In this document: positions 36,790 through 44,641 of the stretch, piece by piece | Position numbering within the stretch: the first letter of the stretch is position 1 | Layout: every line of letters starts with the position of its first letter | From: Allorhodoferax sp032337135 | GTDB taxonomy: Bacteria > Pseudomonadota > Gammaproteobacteria > Burkholderiales > Burkholderiaceae_C | Length of the DNA stretch: 64,000 nt | Assembly (NCBI RefSeq): GCF_032337135.1 | Contig: NZ_JAVXZZ010000001.1 | Location: 1,116,001 to 1,180,000 of the forward strand | Reading direction: 5' to 3' | The notes under the pieces: generated by a model | The model's input: the letters and a program-made list of their open reading frames with translations, nothing else | The model's database searches: none | Told to the model about the DNA's origin: nothing | Made by a program: the position numbers and the translations under genes

Positions 36790-37686
36790 ATGAATTTCAA
36801 GCACCTGCATTACTTCTGGGTGGCTGCCAAATCCGGCGGCATCCTGCGGGCTGGGGAACAGCTGCACACCACACCGCAAACGCTGTCGGGGCAGATCAAG
36901 CTGCTGGAAGAGCGGCTCGGGCGGGCCCTGTTCCGCAAGCGTGGGCGCAATCTGGAGCTCACCGAGGCCGGTCGGGTAGCACTGGGTTATGCCGACCAGA
37001 TCTTTTCCCTGGGCGCCGAACTCGAAGACGCGTTGCAACGCGACGCGATGCGGGAGCGGGTGCTCGATTTCCGGGTTGGCGTGGCCGACTCCGTGGCCAA
37101 GTCAGTTGCCTACCGCCTGCTGGAACCCGCCTTGTCGATGGATGTTCCGGTGCGCTTGATCTGTCAGGAAGGCAAGTTTCCCGAGTTGCTGGCACAGCTG
37201 GCATTGAACCGGCTGGATCTGGTGCTGGCCGATGAGCCCATGGGCAAGAAGCTCAGCGTGCGCGCATTCAATCACCCCCTGGGCCGTTCGGGCATGTCTT
37301 TCTTCTGCGCTTCGACTCTGCGCTCGAAACTTGGCGCTGACTTCCCTGCGTGCCTGCACGGCGCGCCCATGCTGATTCCCGGTGCCCAGGCCAGCTTGCG
37401 CCCGCAGCTTGAAGCCTGGCTCACGCTGCACCAGTTGCAGCCCCGCATCGTGGGTGAGTTTGACGACGGGGCCCTCATGTCGGCCTTCGGTCGCGAAGGA
37501 CGCGGTGTGTTCCTGGCGCCTACCGCGCTGGAGGCCGACACCATGACCCAGTACGGCGTGGAATTGTTGGGGCGCAGTGACGAACTGGGTGAAGAATTCT
37601 TCGCCGTTTCGGTGGAGCGGCGCATCACCCACCCCTGCGTGGTCGCCATCACCGACACCGCGCGCGGTCAGCTCTTCGGCCGTTAA
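36790..37686 (+). CDS. LysR regulator, NhaR type
   Basis: 298-residue LysR regulator of the NhaR branch. MNFKHLHYFWVAAKSGGILRAGEQLHTTPQTLSGQIKLLEERLG is the distinctive NhaR helix-turn-helix with TPQTLSGQI as recognition helix, and LFRKRGRNLELTEAG follows. In enterobacteria NhaR answers sodium and pH and activates antiporter and biofilm genes; here no nhaA is near. ATG 36790 is preceded by GAGGGGAAC (purine-rich, 4-12 bases upstream). The tandem operator-like units at 36714-36752 lie just upstream. Confidence 0.92.
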   Translation: MNFKHLHYFWVAAKSGGILRAGEQLHTTPQTLSGQIKLLEERLGRALFRKRGRNLELTEAGRVALGYADQIFSLGAELEDALQRDAMRERVLDFRVGVADSVAKSVAYRLLEPALSMDVPVRLICQEGKFPELLAQLALNRLDLVLADEPMGKKLSVRAFNHPLGRSGMSFFCASTLRSKLGADFPACLHGAPMLIPGAQASLRPQLEAWLTLHQLQPRIVGEFDDGALMSAFGREGRGVFLAPTALEADTMTQYGVELLGRSDELGEEFFAVSVERRITHPCVVAITDTARGQLFGR

Positions 37687-37755
37687 CCTGCGCCGCTGGC
37701 ATGGAATGGTCTAGCGGGAGCACAATCTGGCCTTCGGCGTTTCCCAGCCACAGAC

Positions 37756-38265
37756 ATGACGCACGCGGCCTCCTCTCATCCCTTCCTGATGGGCATCTCA
37801 CAAACGCATGGCGACATCATTGCGCACCTGTTCCACCTGTCCGGTCTGGGAACCAACCTACCCTTGACCGACGATGCGCGCGCACTTGCACTGCGGTCCA
37901 TGCAGTTCTTCGAGCGCACCGTCTTTGCCCATCACCAGGCCGAGGAACAGCGGCTATTTCCGCTGGTATTGGCCCAGTCCGCCGACGGGGCCGAGCGCGA
38001 GTACCTTGACACCATGATCGCCAAACTGACCGGAGAGCACCGGCGCATCGAAGCCCTCTGGACACGGCTGGAAAACCTGCTCAAGGAACTGCTGGAAGGG
38101 CGCGGAAATGCGGCCATTGACGGACTGATCCAGGAACTGGCGCTGGACTACGGCGACCACGCCACGGACGAAGAAGCGCGCTTTCTACCACTCTGCCAGG
38201 AAGTACTCGGTCGTGGCGGGGCCACCCCCACAGCCGCCGAGTTACTGCACCAGCCCGCCGCCTGA
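37756..38265 (+). CDS. hemerythrin-like domain protein
   Basis: 169-residue four-helix protein of the hemerythrin HHE type. Metal-ligand patterns are seen at HGDIIAHLFHL, FAHHQAEEQRLFPL, LTGEHRRIEALW and DYGDHATDEEARFLPL. It is a cytoplasmic, probably di-iron protein. Related bacterial proteins bind O2 or NO or store iron, and nothing here decides between them. It follows the NhaR-type gene by 69 bases on the same strand and precedes the sulfur operon, from which the motif at 38322-38348 separates it. Confidence 0.85.
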   Translation: MTHAASSHPFLMGISQTHGDIIAHLFHLSGLGTNLPLTDDARALALRSMQFFERTVFAHHQAEEQRLFPLVLAQSADGAEREYLDTMIAKLTGEHRRIEALWTRLENLLKELLEGRGNAAIDGLIQELALDYGDHATDEEARFLPLCQEVLGRGGATPTAAELLHQPAA

Positions 38266-38321
38266 GCCCTGTGGACGAAGCCCATTCAATGACGCCAAAG
38301 ATAAATAAGTAATTTAGAAAC

Positions 38322-38348
38322 AAAAATTCAGTAGTTCCTGTTTTAACG
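38322..38348 (+). promoter_or_regulatory. candidate CysB-type activator site, first sulfur operon
   Basis: 27-bp AT-rich motif (core AGTAGTT, then TGTTTTAA), 57 bases before sbp. It matches the one at 45586-45612 at 23 of 27 positions and has no other copy that I saw. Shared only by the two sulfur operons, it is the likely binding site of their common activator. Confidence 0.6.
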
Positions 38349-38404
38349 ATGAACTTCCAGAATGCCTTCCATCGCACTGTTGCGTTGCATTTCTGGAGTT
38401 CTTC

Positions 38405-39457
38405 ATGGCCTATCAGCCCACAACTGCCCAAGGCACCCGCCGCCGCCCTTTCCTGACACTGGCCTTTGGCGCCGCCCTGGCTACCACCCTGGCCGCGGCC
38501 TCGGTCAGCGCCCTGGCCCAGCAGGCGGTCACCCTGCTCAACGTGTCCTATGACCCAACCCGCGAGTTGTACGTGGAGTTCAATCAGGCCTTTGCCAAAT
38601 ACTGGAAGGGCAAGACCGGCCAGGACGTGACCATCAAGCAAAGCCACGGCGGCTCGGGCAAACAAGCCCGCTCGGTCATCGACGGCCTGGACGCCGACGT
38701 GGTGACCCTGGCGCTGGCCGGTGACACCAACGCCATCGTGAAAAACGGCGGCTGGATCGCCCCCGACTGGCAAAAGCGTCTTCCCCACAACGCCTCTCCG
38801 TACACCAGCACCATCGTGCTGGCCGTGCGCGAAGGCAACCCCAAGAACATCAAGGACTGGGACGACCTGATCCGCCCCGACGTGAAGGTCATCACGCCCA
38901 ACCCCAAGACCAGCGGCGGCGCGCGCTGGAACTACCTGGCCGCCTGGGAGTTTGCCAAGCGCAAGTACGGCAACGATGCCAAGGCCAAGGAGTTCGTGAA
39001 CAAACTGTTTGCCAACGTACCCGTGCTCGACACCGGTGCCCGCGGCTCTACCATCACCTTTGCCCAGCGCAACCAGGGCGACGTGCTGATCGCCTGGGAA
39101 AACGAGGCTTACCTGCTGGAAAAGGAGTTCGGCAGCAAGTTTGACGTGGTCGCACCATCGATCTCTATCTTGGCCGAGCCTGCCGTGTCCGTGGTCGACA
39201 AGAACGTGGACAAGAAGGGCACGCGTGCCGTGGCCGAAGCCTACCTGCAGTACCTGTACACCGAAGAAGGCCAGGACATTGCGGGCAAGAACTTCTACCG
39301 CCCGGCGGTATCAAGCAAGGCGCAGGCCAAGTACGCCAAGCAGTTCGCCAAGATCAAGCTCTTCACCATCGACGAGGCGTTCGGCGGCTGGGAGAAGGCC
39401 GACAAGGAGCACTTTGCCGACGGCGCCAGCTTCGACCAGATCTACACCAAGAAATAA
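38405..39457 (+). CDS. sbp: sulfate-binding protein, first gene of the ssu operon
   Basis: 350-residue periplasmic sulfate (or thiosulfate) binding protein. A long signal region (RRRPFLTLAFGAALATTLAAASVSALA) precedes VTLLNVSYDPTRELYVEFNQAF, HGGSGKQARSVIDGLDADVVTLAL, NPKTSGGARWNYLAAW and QRNQGDVLIAWENEA, all typical of Sbp/CysP. It would serve the CysTWA permease, encoded 7.8 kb downstream. A second, paralogous sbp lies there (46239). This one leads the sulfonate operon, 35 bases before ssuE. ATG has GGAG 8-11 bases upstream. The candidate CysB site lies 57 bases upstream. Confidence 0.93.
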   Translation: MAYQPTTAQGTRRRPFLTLAFGAALATTLAAASVSALAQQAVTLLNVSYDPTRELYVEFNQAFAKYWKGKTGQDVTIKQSHGGSGKQARSVIDGLDADVVTLALAGDTNAIVKNGGWIAPDWQKRLPHNASPYTSTIVLAVREGNPKNIKDWDDLIRPDVKVITPNPKTSGGARWNYLAAWEFAKRKYGNDAKAKEFVNKLFANVPVLDTGARGSTITFAQRNQGDVLIAWENEAYLLEKEFGSKFDVVAPSISILAEPAVSVVDKNVDKKGTRAVAEAYLQYLYTEEGQDIAGKNFYRPAVSSKAQAKYAKQFAKIKLFTIDEAFGGWEKADKEHFADGASFDQIYTKK

Positions 39458-39492
39458 GCCACGGCTGTCACACCATTCAGGGAGGAACCACC

Positions 39493-40083
39493 ATGTCTGT
39501 CTTGCTCGTTGCCGGAAGCCCCTCGGAACATTCACGTTCCGCTGCCTTGCTCGGTGAAGTGGAGCAGCGTCTCAAGCTGCGCGGCATCGCGACCGACAAG
39601 CTGTTCATTCGCGATCTCTCGCCCCAGGCATTGCTGCTGGCCAACGTGTCGCACCCGACCGTGTCCGCCGCCATCGATCAGGTCGCCCGGGCCGAAGCCA
39701 TCGTGGTGTCCACCCCCGTTTACAAGGCCGCCTACAGCGGTGTGCTCAAGGTGTTCCTGGACCTGCTGCCGCAGACAGCGCTCAAAGGCAAGCACGTGCT
39801 GCCCCTGGCCACCGGTGGCAGCCCCAACCACATGCTGGCGCTGGACTATGCCTTGCGTCCGGTACTGCAATCGCTGGGGGCCGACCACATCCTGCCCGGC
39901 GTGTACGCCATCGACGCCCAGGTCGTCATCCTGCCGGACGGTGGAACACAACTGCATGCCGACATCAGCCGCCGCATCGATGACAGCACCAACACGCTGA
40001 TTGCCGAGGTCTATCGCAAGGTTCCCAGCGTGGCAGCCCGCTTTGCCCCGGTGCCGTTCTCGCAGGTGCGATGTAGCGTGTAA
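39493..40083 (+). CDS. ssuE: NAD(P)H-dependent FMN reductase
   Basis: 196-residue flavodoxin-fold reductase that supplies FMNH2 to the alkanesulfonate monooxygenase SsuD. Seen: the N-terminal phosphate loop AGSPSEHSRSAALL, the TPVYKAAYSGVLKVFLDLLP segment with the SsuE-type Tyr, and LPLATGGSPNHMLALDYALRP. It has an excellent Shine-Dalgarno (GGAGGA). It is followed by a 128-base gap to ssuA in which I see no promoter motif or terminator. Confidence 0.95.
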   Translation: MSVLLVAGSPSEHSRSAALLGEVEQRLKLRGIATDKLFIRDLSPQALLLANVSHPTVSAAIDQVARAEAIVVSTPVYKAAYSGVLKVFLDLLPQTALKGKHVLPLATGGSPNHMLALDYALRPVLQSLGADHILPGVYAIDAQVVILPDGGTQLHADISRRIDDSTNTLIAEVYRKVPSVAARFAPVPFSQVRCSV

Positions 40084-40211
40084 GCGCATTGCCACCTGCC
40101 CCTGCGCGCAGCGGGCACCCGTCCCACTTCCCTCCCCACGACTTCAGGCCATCGGTGGCTTGCGGGGGAAGGCTTTGCCCAACGTTTTTGATCCGAACAG
40201 AAAGACACACC

Positions 40212-41183
40212 ATGACACGCTTCACACTCAATCGCCGCCAATTGCTGGCCCAGACCCTCACCGCTTCGCTGGCCACCGGCACCTTGCTGGGTACGCCACT
40301 GGCACAGGCCCAAGCTACCCCCCGCGTCTTGCGCGTCGGCCACCAGAAAGGCTGGCTCTCCATCCTCAAGGCCCGCGGCACGCTGGAAAAGCGCCTGGCG
40401 CCGCTGGGTGTGAGCGTGACCTGGACCGAGTTCAACGCCGGCCCGGTGCAACTCGAAGCGCTCAACGTCGGCTCCATCGACTTTGGCGATGTCGGCGAAG
40501 CCCCACCCATCTTTGCCCAGGCCGCCGGTGCACCGCTGGTGTACGCCGGGGCCACCGTGCCGCGCCCACAGCTCGAAGCCATCGTGGTGCCCAAAGACTC
40601 GCCCATCAAGACCGTGACCGACCTCAAGGGCAAACGCGTGGCCTACAACAAGGGCTCCAACGTGCAGTACTTCCTGGCCAAGCTGCTGCAGAAGCAGGGC
40701 CTGCAGTACAACGACGTGCAGCACATCCACCTGCCGCCACCCGACGCCCGCGCCGCTTTCGAGAAGGGTGCCATCGACGCCTGGATCATCTGGGACCCGT
40801 TCCTGGCCGCTGCGCAGAAGACGCTCGATGCGCGCCTGCTGGTGGATGCCAAGGGCGTCGTGAACAACCGAGGCTACTACTTCACCTCGCGTGAATTCGC
40901 CACCAAGAACACCGACGTGCTCAAGATCGCCATCGAAGAGATCAACGCCATCGACACATGGGCTTCCAAGAACCAGAAGGAAGCCGCCGCTGAACTTTCG
41001 AAAGTGTTGGGCTTGGATAAGAGCATCACCGAGCTTTACCTGAGCCGCGCGGCCTACGGCACCGCGCCGGTGAACAGCGCCATCCTGGCCGAACAGCAGG
41101 CCATTGCCGACACCTTCTTCGAGCTCAAGCTGATTCCGAAAAAGCTCAACCTGCTGCACGCCGCGCCGGTCAATCTGGGCTGA
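40212..41183 (+). CDS. ssuA: aliphatic sulfonate-binding protein
   Basis: 323-residue periplasmic binding protein for alkanesulfonates, delivering them to SsuBC. The signal sequence (LNRRQLLAQTLTASLATGTLLG) has a twin arginine, so Tat export is possible. The mature protein shows VLRVGHQKGWLSILKARG, WTEFNAGPVQLEALNVGSIDFGDVGEAPP and GAIDAWIIWDPFLAAAQ. ATG 40212 gives this signal peptide; the open frame extends upstream without support. Order after it (sORF, ssuD, ssuC, ssuB, ssuF) is the standard pseudomonad/burkholderial one. Confidence 0.96.
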   Translation: MTRFTLNRRQLLAQTLTASLATGTLLGTPLAQAQATPRVLRVGHQKGWLSILKARGTLEKRLAPLGVSVTWTEFNAGPVQLEALNVGSIDFGDVGEAPPIFAQAAGAPLVYAGATVPRPQLEAIVVPKDSPIKTVTDLKGKRVAYNKGSNVQYFLAKLLQKQGLQYNDVQHIHLPPPDARAAFEKGAIDAWIIWDPFLAAAQKTLDARLLVDAKGVVNNRGYYFTSREFATKNTDVLKIAIEEINAIDTWASKNQKEAAAELSKVLGLDKSITELYLSRAAYGTAPVNSAILAEQQAIADTFFELKLIPKKLNLLHAAPVNLG

Positions 41184-41210
41184 CGCACACACGCCCAAGA
41201 AAGGTACGCC

Positions 41211-41402
41211 ATGCGCATGCCACCCACTTCGTCACTCGCGCTGCGGCTGCGCGCCAACCAGGTCATCGCAACCACCGCCTTTCTATGGCGCTTGCCAGCA
41301 CAACGCGATGCCACTGCCGTGTTCCCGCGCCCCCACTTCCGCAACCCGAGCCGCCACCACAGTGTATTGCCCCGCCTCCACTTGAAAGGATTCGCACTAT
41401 GA
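41211..41402 (+). CDS. 63-codon small ORF coupled to ssuD
   Basis: A 63-codon frame between ssuA and ssuD. It has a good Shine-Dalgarno (GAAAGG, 6-11 bases before the ATG), and its TGA overlaps the ssuD ATG (ATGA at 41399-41402), the usual form of translational coupling. The peptide is basic, with many Arg, Pro and His (RLPAQRDATAVFPRPHFRNP) and no membrane span. It matches nothing I know. It could be a leader peptide that couples or regulates ssuD, or simply untranslated leader DNA. The overlap and the ribosome site are what support it. Confidence 0.4.
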   Translation: MRMPPTSSLALRLRANQVIATTAFLWRLPAQRDATAVFPRPHFRNPSRHHSVLPRLHLKGFAL

Positions 41403-42547
41403 ACATCTTCTGGTTCCTCCCCATCCATGGCGACGGCCACTACCTCGGCACCCAACAGGGCGCCCGCGCCGTCAACCACCACTACCTCAAGCAGATTGCA
41501 CAGGCAGCCGACGAGTTGGGCTACGGCGGTGTGCTGATCCCCACCGGCCGCTCCTGCGAAGACTCGTGGATCGTCGCTGCCAGCCTGATTCCGGTGACGC
41601 AACGCCTGAAGTTCCTGGTGGCCCTGCGCCCCACCACCATTTCGCCCACCGTGCAGGCCCGCCAGGCCGCCACGCTCGACCGCCTCAGTGACGGACGCTT
41701 GCTGGTGAACGTGGTCGCCGGTGGCGACGCCAGCGACCTCGAAGCCGATGGCACCTTCCTGAGCCACGACGAACGCTACGAGCACGCCCGGGAATTCCTG
41801 GACGTGTGGACCGGCCTGATGCAAGGACAGGAAGTGACCTATGAGGGCAAGCACATCAAGGTCAAAGGTGCCAAGCTGCTCTTCCCACCGGTACAAAAGC
41901 CGTACCCACCGCTGTACTTCGGCGGCTCCAGCGATGCCGCCCACGACCTCGCTGCCGAGAAGGTGGAGCTGTACCTCACTTGGGGCGAACCCCCGGCCGA
42001 GGTGGAAAAGAAGTTTGCCGACGTGCGACGCCGTGCCGAAGCCCAGGGCCGCAAGGTGAAGTTCGGCGTGCGCCTGCATGTCATCCCGCGCGAGACCGAG
42101 ACCCAAGCGTGGGCGGCAGCCGAAGACCTGATCAAGTACCTGGACGACGAGACCATTGCGAAAGCCCAGTCGGCACTGTCTTCCATGGATTCGGAGGGCC
42201 AGCGCCGCATGCGCGCACTGCACGGCGGCAGCCGCAGCAAGCTCGAAATCAGCCCCAACCTGTGGGCGGGAGTGGGCCTGGTGCGCGGCGGTGCGGGCAC
42301 CGCCTTGGTGGGTGACGGCGAGACCATTGCCCGCCGCCTCAAGGAATACCAGGACATCGGAGCCGACACCTTTGTGCTATCGGGCTACCCCCACCTGGAG
42401 GAGGCCTACCGCTTTGCCGAACTGGTGTTCCCGCACGTGGGCATCCAGGCACCCTCACGCCAGCACAACCCCAACCTGGTGAGCCCCTTTGGCGAAACGG
42501 TGGCGAATGCCCATCGCCCCGCGCCACTGCGGGCCGCCCAAAGCTGA
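41399..42547 (+). CDS. ssuD: FMNH2-dependent alkanesulfonate monooxygenase
   Basis: 382-residue bacterial luciferase-like TIM-barrel enzyme. It cleaves alkanesulfonates to aldehyde and sulfite using FMNH2 from SsuE and O2. MNIFWFLPIHGDGHYLGT, GVLIPTGRSCEDSWIVAASLIP (with the conserved Cys) and ALRPTTISPTVQARQAATLDRLSDGR are diagnostic; the flexible loop with SRSKLEIS is present. Length is normal. ATG 41399 has AAAGGA 9-14 bases upstream. It overlaps the small upstream ORF by 4 bases, and ssuC follows after 12 bases. Confidence 0.97.
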   Translation: MNIFWFLPIHGDGHYLGTQQGARAVNHHYLKQIAQAADELGYGGVLIPTGRSCEDSWIVAASLIPVTQRLKFLVALRPTTISPTVQARQAATLDRLSDGRLLVNVVAGGDASDLEADGTFLSHDERYEHAREFLDVWTGLMQGQEVTYEGKHIKVKGAKLLFPPVQKPYPPLYFGGSSDAAHDLAAEKVELYLTWGEPPAEVEKKFADVRRRAEAQGRKVKFGVRLHVIPRETETQAWAAAEDLIKYLDDETIAKAQSALSSMDSEGQRRMRALHGGSRSKLEISPNLWAGVGLVRGGAGTALVGDGETIARRLKEYQDIGADTFVLSGYPHLEEAYRFAELVFPHVGIQAPSRQHNPNLVSPFGETVANAHRPAPLRAAQS

Positions 42548-42559
42548 CCGGGAGCCATC

Positions 42560-43447
42560 ATGCGTCACACACCTCCTGGCGACACGCCTTTGGTAACGCC
42601 CGGCAGCGCCGCAGCTGCACTGGACCTCGGCTACCTGCCCGTGTCCGCGGCGGAGTCTGCAGTTTTTCTGCGGTTTCTGGCTGCGATAGGGCGCCAATTG
42701 CTGCCCTGGCTGGTTCCGGTCGCCCTGCTGGTGCTGTGGCAACTGTCGTCCAGCCTGGGCTGGCTCTCACAGCGCGTGCTGCCGGCGCCGCTGGACGTGC
42801 TGCGGGCCGCCAACGACCTCGCGGCGTCCGGTGAACTGTGGAAGCACGTCAAAGTCAGTACGGGACGAGCCCTGACCGGTCTGGCCATTGGTGGCGGCCT
42901 GGGCTTGGTACTGGGCCTGCTCACCGGCTCGGTGCGCACGCTGGAGACCCTGCTGGACTCCACCATCCAGATGATTCGCAATATCCCTGCGCTGGCCATG
43001 ATCCCATTGGTCATCCTGTGGTTCGGCATTGACGAGTCGGCCAAGCTGTTCCTGATTGCCGTGGCCGTGTTCTTTCCAATCTATCTGAACACCTTTCACG
43101 GCATCCGCAGCGTCGACCCGGGGCTGATTGAAATGGGACGCAGCTACGGGCTGAACCGCTGGCAGTTGTACTGGCAGATCGTGCTGCCGGGGGCGCTGTC
43201 GAGCATCCTGGTGGGCCTGCGTTTTTCGCTCGGGCTCATGTGGGTGATCCTGATCGTGGCCGAAACCATTTCGGCCCAGGCCGGCATCGGCTACCTGACC
43301 ATGAACGCCCGCGAGTTCCTGCAAACCGACATCGTGCTGGTAGGCATCCTGCTCTATGCGCTGCTGGGCAAGTTGGCCGACGGGTTTGCCCGCCTGCTCG
43401 AACGCTACTGGCTGCGCTGGCATCCCGGCTACCAAAGCACCCACTGA
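42560..43447 (+). CDS. ssuC: sulfonate ABC transporter permease
   Basis: 295-residue inner-membrane permease with about six helices after a cytoplasmic leader of about 45 residues. The EAA loop that docks the ATPase is clear (MGRSYGLNRWQLYWQIVLPGALSSILVGLR). TIQMIRNIPALAMIPLVILWFGI and TISAQAGIGYLTMNAREFLQTD are typical of SsuC/TauC. Shine-Dalgarno GGGAG. Ends 68 bases before ssuB; that gap is mostly repeat copy E. Confidence 0.95.
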   Translation: MRHTPPGDTPLVTPGSAAAALDLGYLPVSAAESAVFLRFLAAIGRQLLPWLVPVALLVLWQLSSSLGWLSQRVLPAPLDVLRAANDLAASGELWKHVKVSTGRALTGLAIGGGLGLVLGLLTGSVRTLETLLDSTIQMIRNIPALAMIPLVILWFGIDESAKLFLIAVAVFFPIYLNTFHGIRSVDPGLIEMGRSYGLNRWQLYWQIVLPGALSSILVGLRFSLGLMWVILIVAETISAQAGIGYLTMNAREFLQTDIVLVGILLYALLGKLADGFARLLERYWLRWHPGYQSTH

Positions 43448-43463
43448 ATGACACCTTACAGCC

Positions 43464-43518
43464 GCTACGGTTTTTATAGCTGGTTACGCAATATATACAA
43501 GGGCTAGAGGCCAAAATG
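43464..43518 (+). repeat. dispersed repeat, copy E, carrying the ssuB ribosome site and start codon
   Basis: Best-preserved copy: GCTAC, 7 bases, TATAGCTGG, TTACGC, 11 bases, GGGCTAGAGGCCAAAATG. The final ATG is the ssuB start, and the AGAGG within GGGCTAGAGGCC is its only Shine-Dalgarno. Confidence 0.85.
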
Positions 43519-44337
43519 ACCAACAAGACAAACGACGCGGCGACAACTGCCGGTGGAGTTGCCCTGACCATCGAAGGGCTGTCCAAGCGCTATGGCGCCC
43601 GCACGGTGCTTCACAACACGGCGCTGCACATAGAGCCCGGGCAGTTCGTGGCCATCGTCGGACGCAGCGGTTGCGGCAAGAGCACGCTCTTGCGCCTGGT
43701 GGCCGGACTGGAACAGGCCAGCGCCGGGCAGATCCTGCTGGACGGCCAACCGCTGACCGGGCTGCAAAACAGCACCCGCATCATGTTCCAGGACTCGCGT
43801 CTGCTGCCCTGGCGCCGGGTTCATGACAACGTGGCCTTGGGCCTGCAGAAGGAGCAGCTTGCCGCCGCCAGCCGAGTGCTGGAGCAGGTGGGACTGGGTG
43901 AGCGGGGTGGTGAGTGGCCGGCGCGACTCTCGGGTGGTCAACGCCAGCGCGTGGCCCTGGCGCGTGCCCTCGTACACCAGCCCAGCCTGTTGCTGCTCGA
44001 CGAACCTTTGGGGGCACTCGATGCACTGACCCGCATCGAGATGCACCGCCTGATCGAAGGTCTGTGGCGCACCCACAGCTTCACCGCCTTGCTGGTCACC
44101 CACGACGTGCACGAGGCGGTGGCCCTGGCCGACCGCGTGGTGCTGATCGAAGACGGACGCATTGCGCTGGACGAAGCCATCAACCTGCCACGCCCCCGCG
44201 TGCATGGGACTGTCGCTTTTGCGGCGCTGGAGCAGCGCATTCTGGACCGCGTGCTGCAAAAGCCCGAAGCCGAACCCGCCCAACCCGACCCGCTCTGGCC
44301 CGGGGCACCTGCCCACGGCCTGCGCTGGGCTATCTGA
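43516..44337 (+). CDS. ssuB: sulfonate ABC transporter ATPase
   Basis: 273-residue ABC ATPase driving SsuAC. Walker A GRSGCGKST (near residue 53), Q-loop MFQDSRLLPW, signature LSGGQRQRVALARAL, Walker B LLLLDEPLGALDAL and H-loop VTHDVHEA are all intact. The start codon and Shine-Dalgarno come from repeat copy E, so translation of this gene depends on a repeat sequence. ssuF follows after 45 bases. Confidence 0.96.
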   Translation: MTNKTNDAATTAGGVALTIEGLSKRYGARTVLHNTALHIEPGQFVAIVGRSGCGKSTLLRLVAGLEQASAGQILLDGQPLTGLQNSTRIMFQDSRLLPWRRVHDNVALGLQKEQLAAASRVLEQVGLGERGGEWPARLSGGQRQRVALARALVHQPSLLLLDEPLGALDALTRIEMHRLIEGLWRTHSFTALLVTHDVHEAVALADRVVLIEDGRIALDEAINLPRPRVHGTVAFAALEQRILDRVLQKPEAEPAQPDPLWPGAPAHGLRWAI

Positions 44338-44382
44338 AGCCAACCCAACCCTTTCACAACGGACTTTTCAAGGAGTAACACC

Positions 44383-44598
44383 ATGTCCATTCAAGCCATC
44401 AACGTTCGCAACCAGTTCAAAGGCAAGGTCAAGGAAATCATCCGTGGCGACGTTGTCTCCGAGATCGACGTCGAAACCCCCTGGGGCATCGTCACCTCGG
44501 TCATCACCACGCGCTCGGTCGACCAGCTCGAACTGAAGGTCGGCTCCGACGTGGTCGCGCTGGTCAAGTCGACCGAAGTGTCCATCGCCAAGCTCTAG
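44383..44598 (+). CDS. ssuF: Mop-type molybdopterin/oxyanion-binding protein
   Basis: 71-residue single Mop/TOBE domain (NVRNQFKGKVKEIIRGDVVSEIDVET ... LKVGSDVVALVKSTEVSIAKL). In Pseudomonas putida the last gene of the ssu operon, ssuF, is such a protein and is needed for growth on sulfonates or aromatic sulfate esters. Position and size match here. It probably binds molybdate-like oxyanions as an oligomer. Shine-Dalgarno AAGGAG. A short dyad (GACACTG, G, CAGTGTC at 44598-44612) overlaps the stop. Confidence 0.9.
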   Translation: MSIQAINVRNQFKGKVKEIIRGDVVSEIDVETPWGIVTSVITTRSVDQLELKVGSDVVALVKSTEVSIAKL

Positions 44599-44641
44599 AC
44601 ACTGGCAGTGTCGCAGCGGTCCGCGTTGCTGGTTCTTGCTG

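Noticed and set aside
44598..44612. GACACTG-G-CAGTGTC dyad at the ssuF stop as a terminator
   Set aside because: Short stem, no T-run, and a one-base centre; not convincing as a rho-independent terminator, so mentioned only in the ssuF entry.
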